Assembly: GCA_963556195.1 (NCBI GenBank)
Contig: OY744525.1
Span: 54,827,946 to 54,891,945, forward strand
Origin: Sepiola atlantica
Taxonomy: Eukaryota > Mollusca > Cephalopoda > Sepiida > Sepiolidae
Reading direction: 5' to 3'
DNA length: 64,000 nucleotides
Of the stretch, positions 26,401 to 32,322 are shown one piece after another (positions within the stretch are counted from its first letter, which is position 1; the number at the start of each line of letters is the position of its first letter). A program made the position numbers and the translations under genes. The notes under the pieces were generated by a model. It was not told the origin of the DNA. It searched no databases and was given only the letters and a program-made list of their open reading frames with translations.

Positions 26401-29134
26401 ATTTTCTTGCTCCAGAAAACCAAAGGTTACAGCATCTACAACCTTGTGTTTTGTTGACACCGGTGACCTTGACATTGCCCCCCCCCCTCCAACAAAAAGT
26501 TTGTCTCAATGACAACACAAAATAATAAATATTAAAAACGTTATATTTTCTATCTTTTCGTACTTAAAATCTAAATTTAAATTAATGAATACACTTAAAA
26601 TATTTCATTCTAAATATGTTTTGCTATTAAAAAAATTCAAACGCGTAACTCAGTGAGGCGGTCTTATAAAAAGGGGGGGGGGTCCACTTTGTATGGAATT
26701 ATCAAATCTGAATGAAACCCTGACTTTACGACGATTCCAAATTTACTAGTCTTATTGATTCCGCTTTTCCAGTTTAAAAAAGTTTTGCTGAAAAGAATGT
26801 AACATTCGGCTCAATGATAGAATAGTGGCGCCGTCGAAAAATACTGTTTTGCTTTGGTTTAAGAGCACTAATGAACCATAATACTCGACTTTTTGCTGAT
26901 AAATTTTAAAATCTAGCTAGAATTACTTTCAAATTTACAATTTAGCTATACAACAGGTGGCTGCCCCTCCTCAGGGACTAAAGTTTACGGAGACATTTAG
27001 AAAATAAAAAAAATTGGCAAACGTTTGGTATAGTTAACAGTCGAGAAATCAAAAATAGGAAAAATATAAAACAAATAACTTTTAATAAACGATAGAAAAT
27101 TTTAGTTTCTATCGACCTGCATAATTGAAACTAAGTTTTGCCATTTACAAATTTGTTTCGTTACTTTTACTTACGTCAATCAAAAATGGCGTTCGATTTT
27201 TAGGTGGTAGCTAATTTCAGGCGTAAAAGATAGTTTTAATTTAAAAAAAAAAAAAATAGGCTTACGGTATCACTAAGTCCGGGGGTGGTCTCGAAGTAGG
27301 ATAAGGGTAAGCTTCTTTTTTTTAATCGTTTTGGTAAAAGTAATTTGTTGTACAAGGTACATTTTGCCTATTTTCGATTCCTCGGTTGTTAACTATACTA
27401 CATTTTGCCCAAAATTTTAATCTTTTTATTATTTTATTTTATTATTTAGATTTTAAATTGAAATATAAAGAAATTTATTTTCAAGAAAGATAGCAAATAA
27501 CAAAAAAAAAACGTGCCACTTCTTACGGAATTCCAAGAGTGTTTGTACATCTCCATGAATACTTGTCCGTTATTCCTTTTATTTCTATCAACCGGCAAAT
27601 GTAATGACATGTTTTTCTTTTTGCCAACAGATTTCTTTCCTGGCAGAAAGAAATAACTCCTTCTGGAGATTCGACACTACTACACAGCTCACAGTAATTC
27701 ATTTTTTTTTCGGGGGGGGGGGGGGGGTATTTAACAGGAAATAAGCATGCACTGGCTTTGTTGCTTCTCGCGTTAATCAATATCAATATTGGTTAGAAAA
27801 TTGTCGTCTGGTAGCTGACATTAGATTGGCTAATCGCTCGGCATCTCTCGGGTGTTTACGTAGCATGCCCGAACGCTGCCAACGCGAAGTTCACGGAAAC
27901 TGGTTCATATTCGATAGAAGTACCGGTAAATTTGTAGATTAACACTATCAGTTAAATGTGATTACGTGTGAAAACTTGGCGAAAAAAAAAGAAACAGACC
28001 CCCCCCCCCCCCCCGATAATTTTAGAAATTAGACGGAAGATCAGTTTCGTATATAAATTTAACGTAAAATTATCCATTTCCGGGTAATTTGAACTTTTTA
28101 GGGCTGTTAACTGAATTTTTTGTCGCTAACCTTAAGTCCGACTGGCCAGGTCGCGGAATCACCTAAAAACATTTACCCCCACTCCCTACATTTCCCACCT
28201 GAACTTAGGGTTAGTCTTTGGTTTAATGAAGGGCATGTTTGTTTTTTACTAATAACAATGAAACAACAAAAAAAAATTTCAGAAAGAAAAGAAAAGAAAA
28301 TGCCCTTCATTAAACCCAATCACCAACCTTAAGTTCGGAATTGTATTTTATGGCGTAATTTAGTGTTTTAGAAGAACAAATCAGAGTGCTCAATTACTTG
28401 TGCAAGAGCATTTATATGTAAAAAATTTCAATTGACACTATACTTTAATTTGGTCTTCCATTGATACTTTCAGTTTCACTATATAGTGGCTTAGACTATC
28501 AAAACAACGACTGAAGAATCGGTTACATCCGGTATCTTTAGCACTGAAACTGAAGGTATCGATGGAAGCACAAACTAATGTATAGTGTCAATTGCAATAA
28601 TTATATATATATATATATAATGAAGAAGAATGGAAAGGAATTAAAGCTATATTGAGGATATTGAGCTATATACTCTTCACAATAGGTTTCACTTTTCCTA
28701 AAAGTTCGCTTTTAGTACACCACTTATATATATATATATATTATAAAGTTAGGTATGTATATTTATTTGGTACTAGGTATTTCTACAGAATTTGAACTGA
28801 ACTGGGTTTTTTTAACCCTAACCCTTAACGTTAGTTCGGCAAAAGTCGGCTTGATTCGGTTCAAATTCTGTAGAAGCACCATATATATATATATATACAC
28901 AGAGTAATCTCCTAAACTAATGAACGGATATTTATAAATTTGGGAATACATATTCCAGAAAATATAGTGAGTAACATGGGCACATTATTTTTTTTTCTGT
29001 AAATGTTAACATTTAAGGGGTGCATATATATATATATACAAGTTTTTTTCCTAAAAATTTTTAAGTTTTTTATAAACCGATCATTATGAATTTTGGAATA
29101 TATGTTCTCAGCCACATGAAGAGTAGCATGGGCA

Positions 29135-29165
<31 letters not shown>

Positions 29166-30405
29166 TTGTAAATTTTACCATTTAGGTGGTGCGCCTCCCG
29201 AACTCCCCCCCCCCCACAAACTTTTGTAAATAAATTAGATACAAAAATTTGGAGTAAAGAATTGCTTTATATCAAATTTAGAGATATATTAAGTAATACA
29301 TTTTTAAAGGATCGGTACGCGCATGAGCGTCAATAATAGATATTTGCTTGGTAAAATTACAAACTATTGATTGAACCTATGAATTATGGAATATGTATTC
29401 TAGGCAACAGGGTGAGTAACGTGGACATATTTATTTTGTTAACTTTACCATTTAGGAGTGCCACTGAAACTGTACCCCCCCCCTTCCCAAGAAAGAAAAA
29501 CATTAAAATTGAAAACTAATGCTATATTTATTCATTGCTTATATCCGTCCTGGGACGGGTATTCTTCTAGTAAGTTTATTTAGCTCCTCTGCAAGAGGTT
29601 AGACACAAGGAGATGTGGGGTTTGAAAACCCAGCGCACTAGGTGAAGTGAATTCTGGTCTACAAAAAAAAAATGCCTGAGCATCCCCGTCGGCATCACCC
29701 GGTAGGGGCGCCTCATGCGATTAGCATGAAACTAACCCTTTCTCAGAATGTAAAGCCTGGGAGGATGGACCTCCTAGGGCTGAACAGAACGATACCTCAA
29801 CCCGACAGAAACAAGGCCACTGTCGGAGAGTAACATTTAATATGCATGTGCGCGCATGTTACGGAATCAAGGTTTTAAGTATCGCCAGGTACGGAATCCA
29901 TTTATCATTCTTGGATCGTGATAATAGACTTTTACTTTTTTTGTTATTATCTTGTTATTTAAATGTTTAATAATCCGTAGTAATCAAAATAAATCTGCTT
30001 TTAATCTAATAAATAAAAGGGGAGATAAATTTTAGAAGCATATGTAGCACTTTCGATTTCACAGACATGATTTTTGTTTTGGCTAAGATCAACGTGTAGT
30101 ATCTGTCAATACACATCATCTGTTCTGTCTTCGGTCACGGCCAGTAAACAAGAAATCTTTCCAGACTGAGACAACTTTTATTTTTGTCCCAATCAAGAGT
30201 GCTCCATTTTGTGGGAGCTGGGGTTTCTCCACACTAAAAACCGACCCTCTTCCATCGTGTGGAGACAAGTAAATAGGCACATGTTGGTCTTGTCTTCAGT
30301 CAGAGGATAAAAAAATCCTTCCTGCATGAGGCAATTTTTATTTTTGTCCCACCCAGGGTGCGCCTTGTGTCAAAATTTACCCTCGTGAGGAGTCAAGTAA
30401 ATGAG

Positions 30406-30458
<53 letters not shown>

Positions 30459-30912
30459 GGCAGACTCGGTGTTTACTTCGTAGCCATCAAAAGTAATTCT
30501 GAAGCCTTTAAACTGTCTATTTGAATAGAATTAACGTTTATAATAATAATTTTAAAAAGTTGAGTATTAAAGTTCATGTGCGCTTTTAAACAAAAAACCG
30601 AAAACAGTATTTTTTGATTGCGTCACTGTTGTAACATTGAACTAAAAAAAGATAAAATAAATAAATAAAAAATTCTTAACTTTCTTTTGCTAAAAACTTT
30701 ACAGATAAAAATTAAAATAAAAACGGTTTAAAATATAATAAAATAAACTTAACACACAAAAAAAAACGAAAAATAAAGTTTGTCCTTGAAGTTGTTTTCT
30801 GTTTACGAAAAAAAGTGAAATAAACTTCTTTTTCTTCCCACCTGATAAAACACCGAATTTCTTTCAATTTTGTCGGATACCGAAATAACGTCGGGAAAGT
30901 TTTGAAAAGCAT
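5827..30912 (-). CDS. NIPSNAP: NIPSNAP family protein, 8 coding exons (3' end not seen)
   Basis: Joined in order 30912-30842, 20739-20567, 18796-18751, 17049-16958, 11555-11485, 11058-10915, 8209-8178 and 5921-5827, the exons give 724 nt: 241 codons plus one base. Every intron has GT and AG borders and phases agree across all seven junctions. Family-typical stretches are [58 protein letters not shown] and EAVAGFFSSIGDLYAAHHLW. The N terminus (MLFKTFPTLFRYPTKLKEIR) is basic and amphipathic, as expected for a mitochondrial targeting signal. NIPSNAP proteins are conserved mitochondrial proteins of the dimeric alpha-beta barrel type. In mammals NIPSNAP1/2 accumulate on the surface of damaged mitochondria and help recruit autophagy adaptors. 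Vertebrate members are about 280 residues, so roughly 50 C-terminal residues are missing and probably encoded left of base 1. The ~10-kb first intron and the others are packed with transposons. Confidence 0.93.
6135..6463 (-). mobile_element. tRNA-derived SINE with hammerhead-like core, copy 1
   Basis: Read on the minus strand, a box-B-like 'ggttcaatctt' lies near the head and the body contains CCTGAAGAAGG...CCGAAACGTTG at 6211-6175. The same element occurs at 17860-18115 and 19820-20115. The body ends with 'agatgagaacagtagtccg'. Confidence 0.7.
6470..7155. other. Non-coding intron sequence
   Basis: No element or exon was recognised. It lies within the intron between NIPSNAP exons 7 and 8. 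Confidence 0.4.
7160..7335 (+). mobile_element. SINE-A body with a non-U2 head, copy 2
   Basis: The head ('ccaatcagtccaacagaagg...') is homologous to 2456-2520. The body ('ccatcccaggctttacc', 'gctaatcgcctgaggc') is homologous to U2-headed SINE-A. It is truncated after 'ccactaccgg'. Confidence 0.55.
7705..7815 (+). mobile_element. SINE-A 3' tail fragment
   Basis: Degenerate match to the SINE-A end: 'gccaaagtgc', 'ctggcttttc', then 'ccttgtgccacatcttcc' and a final 'aagtaaat'. Confidence 0.55.
8178..8209 (-). CDS. NIPSNAP: NIPSNAP exon 7 (32-bp micro-exon)
   Basis: 32 bp encoding [10 protein letters not shown] plus two bases of the next Trp codon. The peptide is nearly invariant in the family ([12 protein letters not shown]). 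Borders are 'catttcag' and GTGAGT. It is too short for simple ORF calling; identity rests on the motif and exact phase. Confidence 0.95.
8342..8379. repeat. Poly(A) tract
   Basis: An uninterrupted run of about 38 A. Confidence 0.95.
8380..9590. other. Intron sequence with a local tandem duplication
   Basis: At 9104-9200 a ~50-bp unit ('acctggctggaagaaataac' ... 'acacctacc') is present twice plus a partial third copy. Nothing else is recognised. Confidence 0.5.
9591..10048 (-). mobile_element. 5'-truncated Jockey/CR1-like LINE tail
   Basis: The minus-strand reading SLFYKYYYGMCS...ARLTRWSSG...SSSFFPRTVGLWSSLP is the conserved C-terminal part of Jockey/CR1-type reverse transcriptase proteins (FYKYYNG.CS.EL, FFPR.AGLWNSLP). 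It is followed by a short UTR and an A tail, seen as T/A runs at 9591-9600. A homologous truncated copy lies at 45025-45425 on the other strand. Confidence 0.8.
10190..10405. repeat. Three degenerate ~70-bp tandem units
   Basis: Each unit contains 'tcatgagaccat/tcatgataccat', a CT-rich stretch and a G run ending in 'gtag/gtaatg'. The first unit has a run of 10 G. Confidence 0.6.
10476..10760 (-). mobile_element. LINE ORF2 C-terminal fragment
   Basis: The minus-strand reading WYGHVERSSSWINHCRSM, then VGQPRKTWKQVI and LNREKWRVSL, is the well-known C-terminal tail of a widespread animal non-LTR retrotransposon group. It is related to 23636-24060 and has an eroded 5' end. Confidence 0.75.
10915..11058 (-). 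CDS. NIPSNAP: NIPSNAP exon 6
   Basis: 144 bp, exactly 48 codons, from DLIEFRVQRNKM through [13 protein letters not shown] to [10 protein letters not shown]. The family motif RRNQLLLEFSFW is clear. Donor GTGAGT, acceptor 'tgtcattatag'. Confidence 0.96.
11485..11555 (-). CDS. NIPSNAP: NIPSNAP exon 5
   Basis: 71 bp (2 + 23 codons) encoding [20 protein letters not shown] then TNK. It corresponds to the strongly conserved H-W-(R/E)-(Y/F)-x-GGYPAL motif. The acceptor follows a long T tract and the donor is GTGAGT. Confidence 0.95.
11561..11591. repeat. A-rich tract beside NIPSNAP exon 5
   Basis: On the minus strand this is the polypyrimidine tract of the exon 5 acceptor. The stretch 11592-12088 beyond it holds nothing I recognise. 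Confidence 0.6.
12093..12289 (+). repeat. 5' LTR of the gypsy element
   Basis: Begins TGTAAACT and ends CTCAATACA. It matches the 3' LTR through 'gcagtaggcctgaaaac' and 'tatttaaatgc'. It contains a C run and a (GTT)n run not present in the 3' copy. Confidence 0.8.
14409..14449. repeat. Poly(A) tract after the pol region
   Basis: A run of about 40 A, shortly after the stop codon at 14392-14394 and before the polypurine tract (aaaagggaaaata, 14489-14502). Confidence 0.9.
14503..15193 (+). repeat. 3' LTR of the gypsy element, interrupted
   Basis: Starts TGCAAATGATATTC directly after a polypurine tract and ends CTCAATACA. After removing the 520-bp insertion at 14522-15041 it is about 171 bp, close to the 197-bp 5' LTR. 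Confidence 0.8.
14522..15041. mobile_element. 520-bp foldback element or inverted SINE pair
   Basis: Two arms of about 245 bp (from 14522 inward, and inward from 15041) are inverted copies of each other, beginning 'tgtggcggaattgatgatct' at the left end. They are separated by a short loop near 14770-14790. Each arm, read outward, has a tRNA-like region with a box-B-like 'gagttcaatc'. It can be read as two SINEs head to head or as one foldback transposon. It is inserted in the gypsy 3' LTR. Confidence 0.8.
15194..16089. other. Non-coding intron sequence
   Basis: Contains an A run at 15249-15266. No exon or element was recognised. Confidence 0.4.
16090..16307 (+). mobile_element. U2-headed SINE, subfamily B
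   Basis: Head GGCCTTTTGGCTAGGA then GTGTAGTATCTGTTCTG, as in U2 snRNA. The body has 'ctgtcctcggtcagtgaa' and 'gcaatttttatttttgtcc' variants. The tail has 'ttgtgtctaact', 'gtggggaggcaagtaaata'. A near-complete copy, followed by a T tract at 16323-16348. Confidence 0.88.
16500..16830 (+). mobile_element. LINE 3' end
   Basis: The reading HSFFPRTSHMWNTLP.EYFP then VVFKSNVKYL is a LINE C terminus of the FFPRTAGLWNSLP type. It is followed by a UTR ('ttatccttgagtggctttt', 'ggccttgttcaatgg') and an A tail. The same 3' UTR recurs at 22860-22960 and 48590-48690. Confidence 0.7.
16839..16943. repeat. Long near-perfect hairpin next to a NIPSNAP splice site
   Basis: Inverted arms of about 50 nt with only a few mismatches, with a 5-nt loop (atta c) at the centre of 'aggttattacaacct' (16885-16899). 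On the sense (minus) strand it starts 14 nt after the 5' splice site of exon 4. Confidence 0.85.
16958..17049 (-). CDS. NIPSNAP: NIPSNAP exon 4
   Basis: 92 bp (1 + 30 codons + 1) encoding NEFQKMMHENDWGAKLVGSF and then TVEVGDQDEA. This is the 'LVG.W....GDQDQA' segment of the family, with Phe-Thr in place of the usual Trp-Asn. It is bordered by 'gatccttccag' and GTAAGA. A 105-bp hairpin begins 14 nt past the donor (16839-16943). Confidence 0.92.
17157..17570. repeat. AT-rich minisatellite
   Basis: Irregular tandem units of (ATA)n/(AAT)n each ending in 'atacttcgat' or 'atattttgat'. There are about 12-13 units of 20-35 bp. It lies in the intron upstream of NIPSNAP exon 4. Confidence 0.9.
17571..17858. 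other. Non-coding intron sequence
   Basis: Nothing recognised. Confidence 0.4.
17860..18115 (-). mobile_element. tRNA-derived SINE with hammerhead-like core, copy 2
   Basis: Homologous to 6135-6463 and 19820-20115. CCTGAAGATGG...CAGAAACGTTG occupies 17936-17900 on the minus strand. A plus-strand head fragment of the same family ('gcaacggataaacgtg') abuts it at 18116-18190, so two copies meet head to head. Confidence 0.7.
18470..18545. repeat. Dispersed repeat, copy 2 of 2
   Basis: Direct-orientation copy of 4041-4125 ('gggaaacaaacgttgatt', 'gactcagctttagt', 'ataataatagat'). Confidence 0.6.
18751..18796 (-). CDS. NIPSNAP: NIPSNAP exon 3 (micro-exon)
   Basis: 46 bp (2 + 14 codons + 2) encoding [14 protein letters not shown], the first strand and helix of the NIPSNAP domain (family consensus FHNVKPE..D.YL). 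Borders are 'tttttcag' and GTAAGT. Phases fit both neighbours exactly. Confidence 0.92.
18838..18862. repeat. Poly(A) tract
   Basis: A run of about 25 A, followed by another A run at 18881-18898. Confidence 0.9.
18919..19200 (+). mobile_element. tRNA-derived SINE (different family)
   Basis: A box-A-like 'tggcacaatggttagag' is followed about 45 nt later by a box-B-like 'ggttcaatcc'. The tRNA-unrelated body ends with 'aaccctcttttcaggtaaa'. No second copy was found in the window. Confidence 0.6.
19201..19815. other. Non-coding intron sequence
   Basis: Nothing recognised. Confidence 0.4.
19820..20115 (-). mobile_element. tRNA-derived SINE with hammerhead-like core, copy 3
   Basis: Best-preserved head of the family. 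On the minus strand it has box A 'ggtgcaacggataaaagtgg' and box B 'ggttcaatcc' about 50 nt later. The body contains CCTGAAGAAGG...GCCGAAACATTG (19897-19861) and ends in 'atgagaacagtatcccg'. Confidence 0.75.
20125..20228 (+). mobile_element. Inverted fragment of the same SINE
   Basis: A plus-strand head ('gatgcaatagataaaagtg') and 3' end ('aagatgagaacaatattcc') of the family, with most of the body deleted, next to the minus-strand copy. Confidence 0.55.
20228..20280 (+). mobile_element. U2-SINE subfamily B tail fragment
   Basis: 'ccttgtgtttaactctgcc' and 'gtaggggagcaagtaaata' match the last ~50 bp of subfamily B. Confidence 0.65.
20567..20739 (-). CDS. NIPSNAP: NIPSNAP exon 2
   Basis: 173 bp (1 + 57 codons + 1), preceded by 'cttttctttttag' and followed by a GTACAT donor. 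It encodes a Ser/Gln-rich linker, then GSGWFKNLLRVR and SSKETVNELQ, corresponding to the weakly conserved N-terminal region before the domain core (SW-F..L and KKETSNLY-like in other members). Confidence 0.85.
20850..22310 (+). mobile_element. Degenerate LINE: reverse transcriptase and zinc-finger tail
   Basis: Reading frames in series give an RT region (VIERLIQQQI, AFVNLEKASDRVLRDV, GVHQVSVPSLLLF, EILYADDLVLA at 21358-21390 with the YADD active site). Next comes a Cys-rich insert (CSVCGKGVWVNS, C..W..KCSGI..RL, FKVCKS, about 21535-21680), then FFYLDDAIRVQGKTGASLIT and KGRIYRACVR. The 3' end carries an eroded HWYG-type tail to about 22300. Stops and frameshifts separate the pieces. It belongs to the group with the C-terminal LHASETWAL and RRLRWYGHV signature. 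It lies in NIPSNAP intron 1. Confidence 0.85.
22311..22859. other. Non-coding intron sequence
   Basis: Contains an A run at 22801-22823. No feature was recognised. Confidence 0.4.
22860..22960 (+). mobile_element. LINE 3' UTR fragment
   Basis: 'gacaatccatccatctcatt', 'cctcgagtgacc', 'gccttgataaatgatg' and a terminal 'aataaaaa' match the 3' ends at 16740-16830 and 48590-48690. Confidence 0.6.
23213..23257 (-). mobile_element. U2-SINE subfamily A fragment
   Basis: 'cattcctcggtagggtg' and 'ctcaggcaacggacaataa' are a diverged copy of the SINE-A middle region. Confidence 0.5.
23636..24060 (+). mobile_element. LINE C-terminal fragment
   Basis: An open 127-codon reading LHASETWALTWPNFKRLQ, DRAMVRRIW, LKERRLRWYGHVDRS, GRRGVGRPKFSW is the C terminus of the same LINE group as 20850-22310. 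The 5' end is truncated; the 3' end carries a G-rich tail. Relatively fresh: only short gaps against the family pattern. Confidence 0.82.
24061..24690. other. Non-coding intron sequence
   Basis: Nothing recognised. Confidence 0.4.
24696..24911 (+). CDS. Unidentified reading frame (possible exon or pseudogene)
   Basis: The frame reads RIPSLASNVSGKITWIWSKG then HPYNSVITPTIQKI..GLLNKYPIHIDFPED to a stop at 24909-24911. Composition is less AT-biased than the surroundings and looks protein-like, but I do not recognise it. It lies antisense within NIPSNAP intron 1. It could be a transposon remnant. Confidence 0.25.
   Translation, partial: FSKIGERIPSLASNVSGKITWIWSKGDHPYNSVITPTIQKIKQGLLNKYPIHIDFPEDSDNQTTTYMGSKF
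25008..25211 (+). CDS. Unidentified reading frame
   Basis: 67 codons starting at an ATG at 25008, with KIAEQVFLAKDRSKTQNQ and KKWLPVNIQDLVSDIP stretches. No family is recognised. It may belong with 24696-24911 as pieces of one decayed element. Confidence 0.2.
   Translation: MATNMCKIAEQVFLAKDRSKTQNQVMKPFQIKFKIKKWLPVNIQDLVSDIPVLDTKMLHIIATEDIY
25435..25560 (+). mobile_element. Degenerate tRNA-like SINE
   Basis: A box-A-like 'gtggcagaatggtag' followed about 45 nt later by a weak box-B-like 'ccagttcttggc'. The 3' part 'accatttttaatattt' ends the copy. Only one copy was seen. Confidence 0.35.
25830..25990 (+). repeat. Dispersed repeat paired with 28035-28140
   Basis: Shares 'gatcagtttcg', 'tatataaa.ttaac.taaaa' and the following ~80 bp with 28035-28140 in direct orientation, 2.2 kb apart. 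It ends in a G run. Confidence 0.65.
25991..28030. other. Intron 1 sequence rich in homopolymer runs
   Basis: Contains C/G runs at 25968-25981, 26478-26488, 27714-27727 and 28000-28014. A less AT-rich, CpG-containing stretch lies at about 27770-27960. No exon was recognised. Confidence 0.4.
28035..28140 (+). repeat. Dispersed repeat paired with 25830-25990
   Basis: Second copy of the element at 25830, again preceded by a C run. The two may be subrepeats of one larger (Helitron-like) element ending at 29570. Confidence 0.6.
28430..28593. mobile_element. MITE with ~50-bp terminal inverted repeats
   Basis: The left end 'aattgacactatac' with 'cttccattgatactttcagt' is inverted at the right end 'gtatagtgtcaatt'. 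Arms are about 50 bp with a few mismatches around a ~65-bp centre. No coding capacity. Confidence 0.75.
28769..28880. mobile_element. Small inverted-repeat element
   Basis: 'ttctacagaatttgaac' near 28781 is inverted as 'gttcaaattctgtagaa' at 28858-28875. (TA)n lies on both sides. The centre contains a few TTAGGG-like words ('aaccctaaccctt'). Confidence 0.6.
28890..29570 (+). mobile_element. Helitron-like 3' region with three degenerate subrepeats
   Basis: Three diverged ~120-200-bp units each contain '.tgaattttggaatatat', 'agtaacatgggcacatta', 'ttaccatttaggtggtg' and a C run (28890-29035, 29060-29220, 29350-29490). The block ends with a hairpin (29541-29563, CCGTCC..GGACGG) and CTAG at 29567-29570, as in the copy ending at 4648. 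Confidence 0.5.
29571..29823 (-). mobile_element. U2-SINE subfamily A, degenerate
   Basis: The body and tail of SINE-A are recognisable on the minus strand ('cccgtcggcatcacccggta', 'ggggcgcctcatgcg', 'aagcctgggaggatggacct'). The U2 head is lost. Confidence 0.7.
30073..30280 (+). mobile_element. U2-headed SINE, subfamily B
   Basis: The head 'tttggctaagatcaacgtg' plus 'tagtatctgtc' retains the U2 form AAGATCAACGTG. The body has 'ctgtcttcggtca' and the tail 'gtggagacaagtaaatagg'. Moderately diverged. Confidence 0.82.
30282..30403 (+). mobile_element. Second, partial subfamily B copy
   Basis: Directly follows the copy at 30073-30280. It starts in the body ('cttgtcttcagtcaga') and ends 'ctcgtgaggagtcaagtaaa'. 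This tandem arrangement may be a duplication or a dimeric insertion. Confidence 0.7.
30411..30456. repeat. (TA)n microsatellite
   Basis: Uninterrupted TA dinucleotides. Confidence 0.95.
30842..30912 (-). CDS. NIPSNAP: NIPSNAP exon 1 (start codon, targeting peptide)
   Basis: The ATG at 30912 opens 23 codons plus two bases and ends at a GTGGGA donor. The peptide MLFKTFPTLFRYPTKLKEIR has many Lys/Arg and one Glu, typical of a mitochondrial presequence. The phase (two bases, AG) is completed by the single G that opens exon 2, giving Arg. I chose this ATG because it is the first in the frame and the phase fits. It is the least certain exon because presequences are not conserved. Confidence 0.7.
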
Positions 30913-31321
30913 TTCGTCTTTTGGGGCCAATTTTGTTGCTTGAAGTTGAGAATGGAAAAGTGTTTTGTTTTTGCTGTTGTTGTTTTATTTTTTTATTTAT
31001 TTACTTTTTTTTTTTTGCTTTGGATTTCGATTAGTTTCGTCTTTTTATTTGATTTGGCCTCGTTTTCAAATTGAACGTTTTCTTACTTAGTTTATCCTGC
31101 CAACTTTCTGGGTTTCGTCTGCTTTACGACATATCAATCCTTTATAGGTTATGTAATATCGGGATACAATACCGATTGCCTTTTGGCCAGGAACAATGTA
31201 GGTGGTTGTCCAGATCGACACCCGAGGTAAATATGCTAGTTAAAAATAAAAATAACTGGGAAATTGTAGGAAATACTTACTTGTGATGGTAAATGATTAG
31301 GGCTCTCACCAAAATTTACGG
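30913..31321. promoter_or_regulatory. Presumed 5' flank/UTR of NIPSNAP
   Basis: Placed only by position, upstream of the minus-strand start codon at 30912. It is T-rich on the plus strand. I see no clear core promoter motif. Confidence 0.3.
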
Positions 31322-31336
31322 AAAACTAACCAGTAG

Positions 31337-31675
31337 AAATTCTTGGCCTTTTGGCTGGGATCACAGTGTAGTATCTGTTCCGATCGATGCTGCACCCCAT
31401 AGACCGGTACCGTCTTGGCCTTCGAGACTTGATGAAGCCGGTCTGTGGGTTTGTCCTGTGCAGTTCTAGGAGGTCCACCCTCCCAGGCTTTGCCTCCCCT
31501 CTTTGGGGAGAAGTAAGTTTATTGCTTACTGCCTGAGGCGTCCTACCAGGGAATGCCGACGGGGCTGCCTAGGCATTTTTTGAAGGTCAGAGTGCTCACC
31601 TTCTCGGGCGCTGGCTTTTCAAATCCCACTTTCCTGACCTTGTGTCACATCTTACCTTGTGGGAGGAAAATAAAT
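31337..31675 (+). mobile_element. U2-headed SINE, subfamily A, with 15-bp TSD
   Basis: Full-length copy. The head is GGCCTTTTGGCTGGGATC then GTGTAGTATCTGTTCCGATC. The body has 'gttctaggaggtccaccc', 'ggaatgccgacggggctgcc' and 'tcgggcgctggcttttc'. The tail is 'gaccttgtgtcacatctta'. The 15-bp sequence AAAACTAACCAGTAG occurs immediately before (31322-31336) and after (31676-31690), a perfect target-site duplication. There is no long A tail; the element ends in 'aataaat'. Confidence 0.95.
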
Positions 31676-31890
31676 AAAACTAACCAGTAGTTTTTAAAAA
31701 AATATTTAAGAAATTCAACTTTCCCACAACTGTTTTCGATCGTTAAGAGGCCATTTTCGTGTATTTCATCGGGGAGATAAATTATTATTTTTGTTTGTTT
31801 GTTTATTTATTAAACAGGCAAATAGATGAACTAACAAAAGAAAATAAGGAGAGACATTAATCATTTTTAACAAAGAAGTACCTTTTTTTT

Positions 31891-31948
31891 AACCCGAACC
31901 CTAAACTAACCCTAACCCTAAACTACCCCTAACCCTAACCCTAACCTT
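31891..31948. repeat. Interstitial telomere-like tract (CCCTAA)n
   Basis: About eight imperfect CCCTAA/CCTAAA units. It marks either an ancient telomere insertion or a recruited simple repeat. Confidence 0.85.
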
Positions 31949-32111
31949 TCGGTTTCATCTTAATCTCCCAATCCCATGCATAAGTCTCTGAGGCAGATAG
32001 TAATTTCTCCGCTTGCAAGTCAATCAATCTGACCAACTCTCTCGTTAAAAAGAACAATTCCTCTAAATTTAACCCTTTGAGATCAATTTTCAGAGCAATA
32101 GCACTAGCCAT
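31941..32111 (-). CDS. Short reading frame of unknown origin
   Basis: An ATG at 32111 opens 56 codons (MASAIALKIDLKGLNLEEL ... LVRLIDLQAEKLLSASETYA ... KPKG). It stops at a TAG formed by the telomere-like repeat. The composition looks like a leucine-rich helical peptide. No family is recognised. Confidence 0.25.
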   Translation of the reverse strand: MASAIALKIDLKGLNLEELFFLTRELVRLIDLQAEKLLSASETYAWDWEIKMKPKG

Positions 32112-32322
32112 TTTTTAAAAAGTATTTCTTAACAATGGTTACTTCCCCTGAAAAAATAAACTTGCGTTGAAATAGACAAAAATGGCGTCGTTTTTACGGA
32201 ATTTCTTAAATAATTAAAGAACTACTGGATTTTTTTTCCATAAATTTTGGTGACCATTAATATTTTACAAAGCAAAAGTAAGAATTTCCAAATGTTTTCC
32301 TGTTCTTTTATTTTTAACTAGC

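Noticed and set aside
31337..31400. Functional U2 snRNA gene
   Set aside because: Only the first ~40 nt match U2. The Sm site and 3' stem-loops are missing and the copy continues into a repeated SINE body.
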